Origin: a virus | IMG/VR virus record: IMGVR_UViG_3300047178_000172 | Span: 1-42,635 of that record | Length of the DNA: 42,635 nt | Reading direction: 5' to 3' (one strand) | Shown here: in pieces, positions 39,811-42,635 of the stretch | Layout of the letters: each line of letters begins with the position of its first letter | Numbering within the stretch: the first letter of the stretch is position 1 | Made by a program: the position numbers and the translations under genes | The notes under the pieces: generated by a model | What the model was told of the DNA's origin: nothing | Database searches by the model: none | The model's input: the letters and a program-made list of their open reading frames with translations, nothing else

Positions 39811-40233
39811 TTAGCGGAGGCGATTCAGCCATCTAATATGCTCGATATATTCCTCGTTCGGGAGCACAACCCAGCCTCTGTAGCCTTTGCTTCCAAAATC
39901 CCGCATCGCCCTAAATTCGCTATCCAAAAAATTGGCCTCAGCTGCCTTTGTGTCCTCCCCAAAGGTGAGGCACCATGGCTTGCGCCACAGGCCATCAGAC
40001 GTCTTGATCAACACCTCAAATACCGACTGGCCGTCCTCAGTCGTGGCTCTGGCATCTTGCAACGCGTTGCCTTTATCGTCGTAACGATCCGTGATCAATA
40101 CTGGCGATAGGCGGTAATCACCGAGATCGTAGTTATAGATGTGACGCACAACATCATGGGGGGACAAGTTAGTTTTAGCCTCTGCGGGATTGTCGCCGCA
40201 GCGAAAAATTGCGTAAAGTTGAGTAGTGTCCAT
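39811..40233 (-). CDS. Right-end paralogue A
   Basis: A 140-residue soluble protein, related to the genes at 40539 and 41487. Shared landmarks: MDTTQLYAIFRC, HDVVRHIY, ITDRYDDKGNAL, TTEDG and FGED-AAEA-FLD. It is the most diverged copy (its end is YIEHIRWLNRLR). AGGATTAAGCC precedes the ATG. No family recognised; possibly an early host-takeover or anti-defence factor by location and duplication, but this is speculation. Confidence 0.65.
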   Translation of the reverse strand: MDTTQLYAIFRCGDNPAEAKTNLSPHDVVRHIYNYDLGDYRLSPVLITDRYDDKGNALQDARATTEDGQSVFEVLIKTSDGLWRKPWCLTFGEDTKAAEANFLDSEFRAMRDFGSKGYRGWVVLPNEEYIEHIRWLNRLR

Positions 40234-40248
40234 TTGGCTTAATCCTCT

Positions 40249-40494
40249 CTAACAACTACGATTGTCCTGGTACATCTGCGCCTCTTTGGTGAGGCGCTCC
40301 ACGTCGGCCATGCCAACAACATACTGACTAAAGGCCGGAACGCCATCGGCAGCGCACAGACGGGTCAGTTCATTTTTTGCGTCTTCTCGGTTGGAAAACC
40401 AGTATGAAACTTGAGCGACGTACTTACCGCTCTCCAAATGGTCAATGCTGATTTGCTGTGGGGCGTGCTGGACTGCTGCGTAGGTCTTAGACAT
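40249..40494 (-). CDS. Hypothetical small protein
   Basis: An 81-residue soluble protein starting behind AAGGAGATTTCAA (a longer frame lacks a site). SKTYAAVQHAPQQISIDHLE, then SYWFSNREDAKNELTRLCAA and MADVERLTKEAQ. It lies between the two paralogues of the operon. Not recognised. Confidence 0.6.
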   Translation of the reverse strand: MSKTYAAVQHAPQQISIDHLESGKYVAQVSYWFSNREDAKNELTRLCAADGVPAFSQYVVGMADVERLTKEAQMYQDNRSC

Positions 40495-40538
40495 TTGAAA
40501 TCTCCTTGTTGTCACTACATTTTTTGCCAGTATAAGAG

Positions 40539-40934
40539 TCAGTCTTTATGGGATTGGAGGGCCTGATACTCTTCCATCGAGTCGATAAACCACTCGCGGT
40601 CGTCCAAAACCCATCTTTCCCATGCGTCGTCCAAAAATTTAGCCTCCGCCGCAGCTTCGTCCTCCCCAAAAAAGACATCGCCGCACTTCCACCCGAAAGA
40701 GATCTTGATCCAGGCCTGGAATCCCAGCAGGCCGTCATTAGTGGTGACTTGGACATCTGGCAGCGGATTGCCCTCATCGTCGTAGCGATCTGTAATTATT
40801 GTGGGCTCAAGATAATAATCGCCGCCATCGTGTCGGTAAATGTGGCGTACAACGTCATGTGCGGTCAGGTTAGTTATAGCGTGGTCGGGACCGCCGCTGC
40901 AGTGATAGATCGAGTAAAGTTGAGTCCGGTCCAT
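40539..40934 (-). CDS. Right-end paralogue B
   Basis: A 131-residue protein with strong similarity to the C-terminal part of the gene at 41119 (DNA very similar over most of its length): MDRTQLYSIYHCSGGPD, ITNLTAHDVVRH, RYDDEGNPLPDV, LLGFQAWIK, FGEDEAAAEAKFL. AAGGAGCTTAAG precedes the ATG. It starts 45 bases left of the internal promoter repeat, which would drive it. Function unknown. Confidence 0.68.
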   Translation of the reverse strand: MDRTQLYSIYHCSGGPDHAITNLTAHDVVRHIYRHDGGDYYLEPTIITDRYDDEGNPLPDVQVTTNDGLLGFQAWIKISFGWKCGDVFFGEDEAAAEAKFLDDAWERWVLDDREWFIDSMEEYQALQSHKD

Positions 40935-40969
40935 CTTAAGCTCCTTGTGCGAGTTAGTCTGTACTGATT

Positions 40970-41105
40970 ATTTTTTGACCCACTATACCGCTCAAACCCT
41001 TATGTGATATAGTGTCTATGTAGGTAAGTATAGCAGGCGCTATAAAGATGTCAAGAATTATTTTGCCATTTAGTTATTTTTTTTTTGATATGACGGACGA
41101 TGAGA
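40970..41105. repeat. Internal 136-bp copy of the promoter repeat
   Basis: Identical to 42500-42635. It carries the leftward promoter (-35 41049-41054, -10 41027-41032), placed for the operon starting at 40934. It also duplicates the first 19 codons of the regulator, after which the reading frame stops. Its right edge abuts the 3' end of the paralogue C gene. Confidence 0.93.
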
Positions 41106-41118
41106 GGGTTTGATACTC

Positions 41119-41850
41119 CTACATCGAGTCGACAAACCATTTGCGGTTGTCAAACAACCATCTTCCCCAGGCGTCGGCCAAAAATTTAGCCTCCGCCGCA
41201 GCTTCGTCCTTCCCAAAAAAGACACCGCCTCGCATCCAACCTGAAGAGACCTTGATCCAGGCCTGGAATCCCAGCAGGCCGTCCTCAGTGGTGACTTCGA
41301 CATCTGGCAGGGGATTGCCCTCATCGTCGTAGCGATCCCTAATTATTTTAAACTCAAGATAATAATCGCCGTCATCGTCTATGCAAACGTGGCGCACAAC
41401 GTCTTTTGAATCATGTGCGGTTAGGTTAGTTATAGCGTCGGGACCGCGGCTGCAGTGATAGATCGCGTAAAGTTGAGTCCGGTCCATCTTAAGCTCCTCG
41501 CTGTCGCCACATCCGACGACTTTGGTTATGCGGGCGATTGGGCCGTAATCGCTAATGTGTCTTTTGATGTAATAGTCGGTCAAAGCGGGGACGATCCTGT
41601 TGTATAATTTTGCGATGGCCAACTTGTTGCAGTTGATAACAACTTCAGCGTATCGTATTTTGTCGTCATTTATTTCAATAATAAAGGGGTTGGCGTTGAT
41701 GGCGGCAATAAAATCTTCCGCTGGTGTCTCGCGGCACACGTTAACTACCTTTTCAACGCAACGATCATGCTCCGCGTCGCTCATGGTGCCACGCAAAACG
41801 TGGACGTGGACGTGGACTTTGACGCCGTGGATATTGTGGATACTGATCAT
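41119..41850 (-). CDS. Right-end paralogue C fused behind an unrelated domain
   Basis: A 243-residue frame from the ATG behind TGAGG (an earlier ATG at 41892 is possible). The N-terminal part of about 120 residues (ISIHNIHGVKVHVHVHV, CRETPAEDFIAAINANP) is unrelated. From the internal ATG at 41487 it matches paralogue B (MDRTQLYAIYHCSRGPD, ending WFVDSM). The ribosome site AGGAGCTTAAG before 41487 is kept and now encodes EELK, so the two may be made as a fusion, separately, or both. A stop cuts it about 11 residues short of paralogue B, next to the repeat edge. Confidence 0.65.
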   Translation of the reverse strand: MISIHNIHGVKVHVHVHVLRGTMSDAEHDRCVEKVVNVCRETPAEDFIAAINANPFIIEINDDKIRYAEVVINCNKLAIAKLYNRIVPALTDYYIKRHISDYGPIARITKVVGCGDSEELKMDRTQLYAIYHCSRGPDAITNLTAHDSKDVVRHVCIDDDGDYYLEFKIIRDRYDDEGNPLPDVEVTTEDGLLGFQAWIKVSSGWMRGGVFFGKDEAAAEAKFLADAWGRWLFDNRKWFVDSM

Positions 41851-41870
41851 TTTGTACCTCATATAGATAG

Positions 41871-42110
41871 TTACAATCGCACCCCGCTCCATGTGGCGCT
41901 AACCACCGCGATTGTCTCGCCACGCCACACCATGTTATCGGCCCCAATCTGGCGGCGATCATATGCATCGGCTAATTTGAGCGCGACATCCTTGTCCGGG
42001 GCGAGAACAAGGACTGAGTCCACGCCATCCCACTCGGCATCTGAAGCGGCGACAGAGACCTCGCCGTTGGTAACCAAATAAAGCTCAAGTTCGTCTTTTG
42101 AATATTCCAT
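41871..42110 (-). CDS. Hypothetical small acidic protein
   Basis: A 79-residue acidic protein (EYSKDELELYLVTNGEVSVA, DAEWDGVDSVLVLAPDKDVAL, AYDRRQIGADNMVWRGE) behind AGGAGAAAATA. It is the second gene of the operon. The acidic character could fit a DNA mimic or inhibitor, but nothing identifies it. Confidence 0.65.
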   Translation of the reverse strand: MEYSKDELELYLVTNGEVSVAASDAEWDGVDSVLVLAPDKDVALKLADAYDRRQIGADNMVWRGETIAVVSATWSGVRL

Positions 42111-42162
42111 TATTTTCTCCTGTTAATAAAATTTGATCTTAACCGACGATTGTGGGCCGCAA

Positions 42163-42474
42163 TTAGTCCGTATTAATTATTTGGTAATAGCGGCGATCAT
42201 ATTCCGCCCACGCTTTGGCGGCCTGCGCAACCGTCGCGTCGCGGACGGCAAAAAGATTGTTGGAGTTTTCCAAATCTGCGCCCGTTAGCGTTACACTAAT
42301 ATATTTGTTTCCCACTTTTGAGACGCGCAAAGTACTCTCAAATCCAGTGGCGGTTTGCGTCACCCCAAATGATATGCCGTCGGCATTGGCAGTGATCCTG
42401 TTATCGCGCTCGTAAATTAGATCAATTTTTTTCCCGCCTTTGCTGGTTACTGTGATTTTTTGCATTATTTGCAT
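42163..42474 (-). CDS. Hypothetical small protein, first of the right-end operon
   Basis: A 103-residue beta-rich protein (KITVTSKGGKKIDLIYERD, ISFGVTQTATGFESTLRV, ending AEYDRRYYQIINTD). The start ATG lies eight bases after GAGGAG; two TGCAAATAA repeats create extra in-frame starts (42465 and GTG 42483). The repeat promoter at 42557-42584 would drive it. Confidence 0.65.
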   Translation of the reverse strand: MQIMQKITVTSKGGKKIDLIYERDNRITANADGISFGVTQTATGFESTLRVSKVGNKYISVTLTGADLENSNNLFAVRDATVAQAAKAWAEYDRRYYQIINTD

Positions 42475-42499
42475 TATTTGCACTCCTCGCTGTCACTAC

Positions 42500-42635
42500 A
42501 TTTTTTGACCCACTATACCGCTCAAACCCTTATGTGATATAGTGTCTATGTAGGTAAGTATAGCAGGCGCTATAAAGATGTCAAGAATTATTTTGCCATT
42601 TAGTTATTTTTTTTTTGATATGACGGACGATGAGA
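42500..42635. repeat. Right-end copy of the 136-bp promoter repeat
   Basis: Its last 127 bases equal the first 127 of the window, so in a closed molecule it continues straight into the regulator gene. It contains the leftward promoter (-35 42579-42584, -10 42557-42562). Confidence 0.93.

Overview
This window reads as the complete genome of a tailed DNA phage (Caudoviricetes, podovirus-like) of a Gram-negative, probably gammaproteobacterial, host. Its head-tail joining proteins resemble the P22 types (gp4-like adaptor, gp10-like stabilisation protein), there are no long-tail genes, and the lysis cassette (holin, SAR endolysin, nested Rz/Rz1 spanins) fits a two-membrane host. Overall composition is moderately AT-rich and most genes have Shine-Dalgarno sites. 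The first and last 127 bases are identical, so the contig is circularly closed or terminally redundant, with a unit length of about 42,508 bp. The host cannot be named from the sequence.

Layout. (1) 70-582: rightward helix-turn-helix regulator at the closure point. (2) 905-23671: one long rightward virion block. It holds the terminase subunits with two tiny genes between them, portal, a GroES-like co-chaperonin, a scaffold-like protein, capsid genes, three tandem paralogues of about 260 residues, five tandem genes sharing one C-terminal module, head-tail connectors, a GNAT-like protein and ejection proteins, one with a lytic transglycosylase domain. (3) 23673-24356: leftward pentapeptide-repeat gene and the remnant of a neighbouring copy. 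(4) 24421-27406: ATP-grasp (PurD-like) ligase, then lysis. (5) 27460-34615: leftward early/replication operon with SNF2 helicase, VRR-NUC nuclease, DUF2815 ssDNA-binding protein, DUF2800 nuclease, many small unknown genes and two repeat-built proteins. (6) 34616-36607: divergent control region resembling a lambda-type switch, small rightward genes, two more pentapeptide-family genes (one broken), 28-bp iterons and a truncated P63C-type gene. (7) 36651-39605: terminator, AlpA-like regulator, primase-helicase, and a non-coding origin-like region. (8) 39620-42474: two leftward operons of unknown genes, each headed by the same promoter-bearing 136-bp repeat.

How it works together. DNA would be replicated by the primase-helicase with the SNF2/nuclease/ssDNA-binding set; no DNA polymerase, integrase, transposase or partition gene was recognised. 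A 12-base motif shared by the promoters at 30.47 and 34.67 kb suggests one repressor (probably the 34346-34615 product) controls both early directions. An origin-like region plus regulators and no integrase leaves a phage-plasmid lifestyle open but unproven. The notable feature is heavy local duplication: three pentapeptide-family genes plus remnants, three tandem virion paralogues, five tail-module paralogues, three paralogues near the right end, repeat-built small proteins, and a small gene carrying a fragment of the adjacent helicase.
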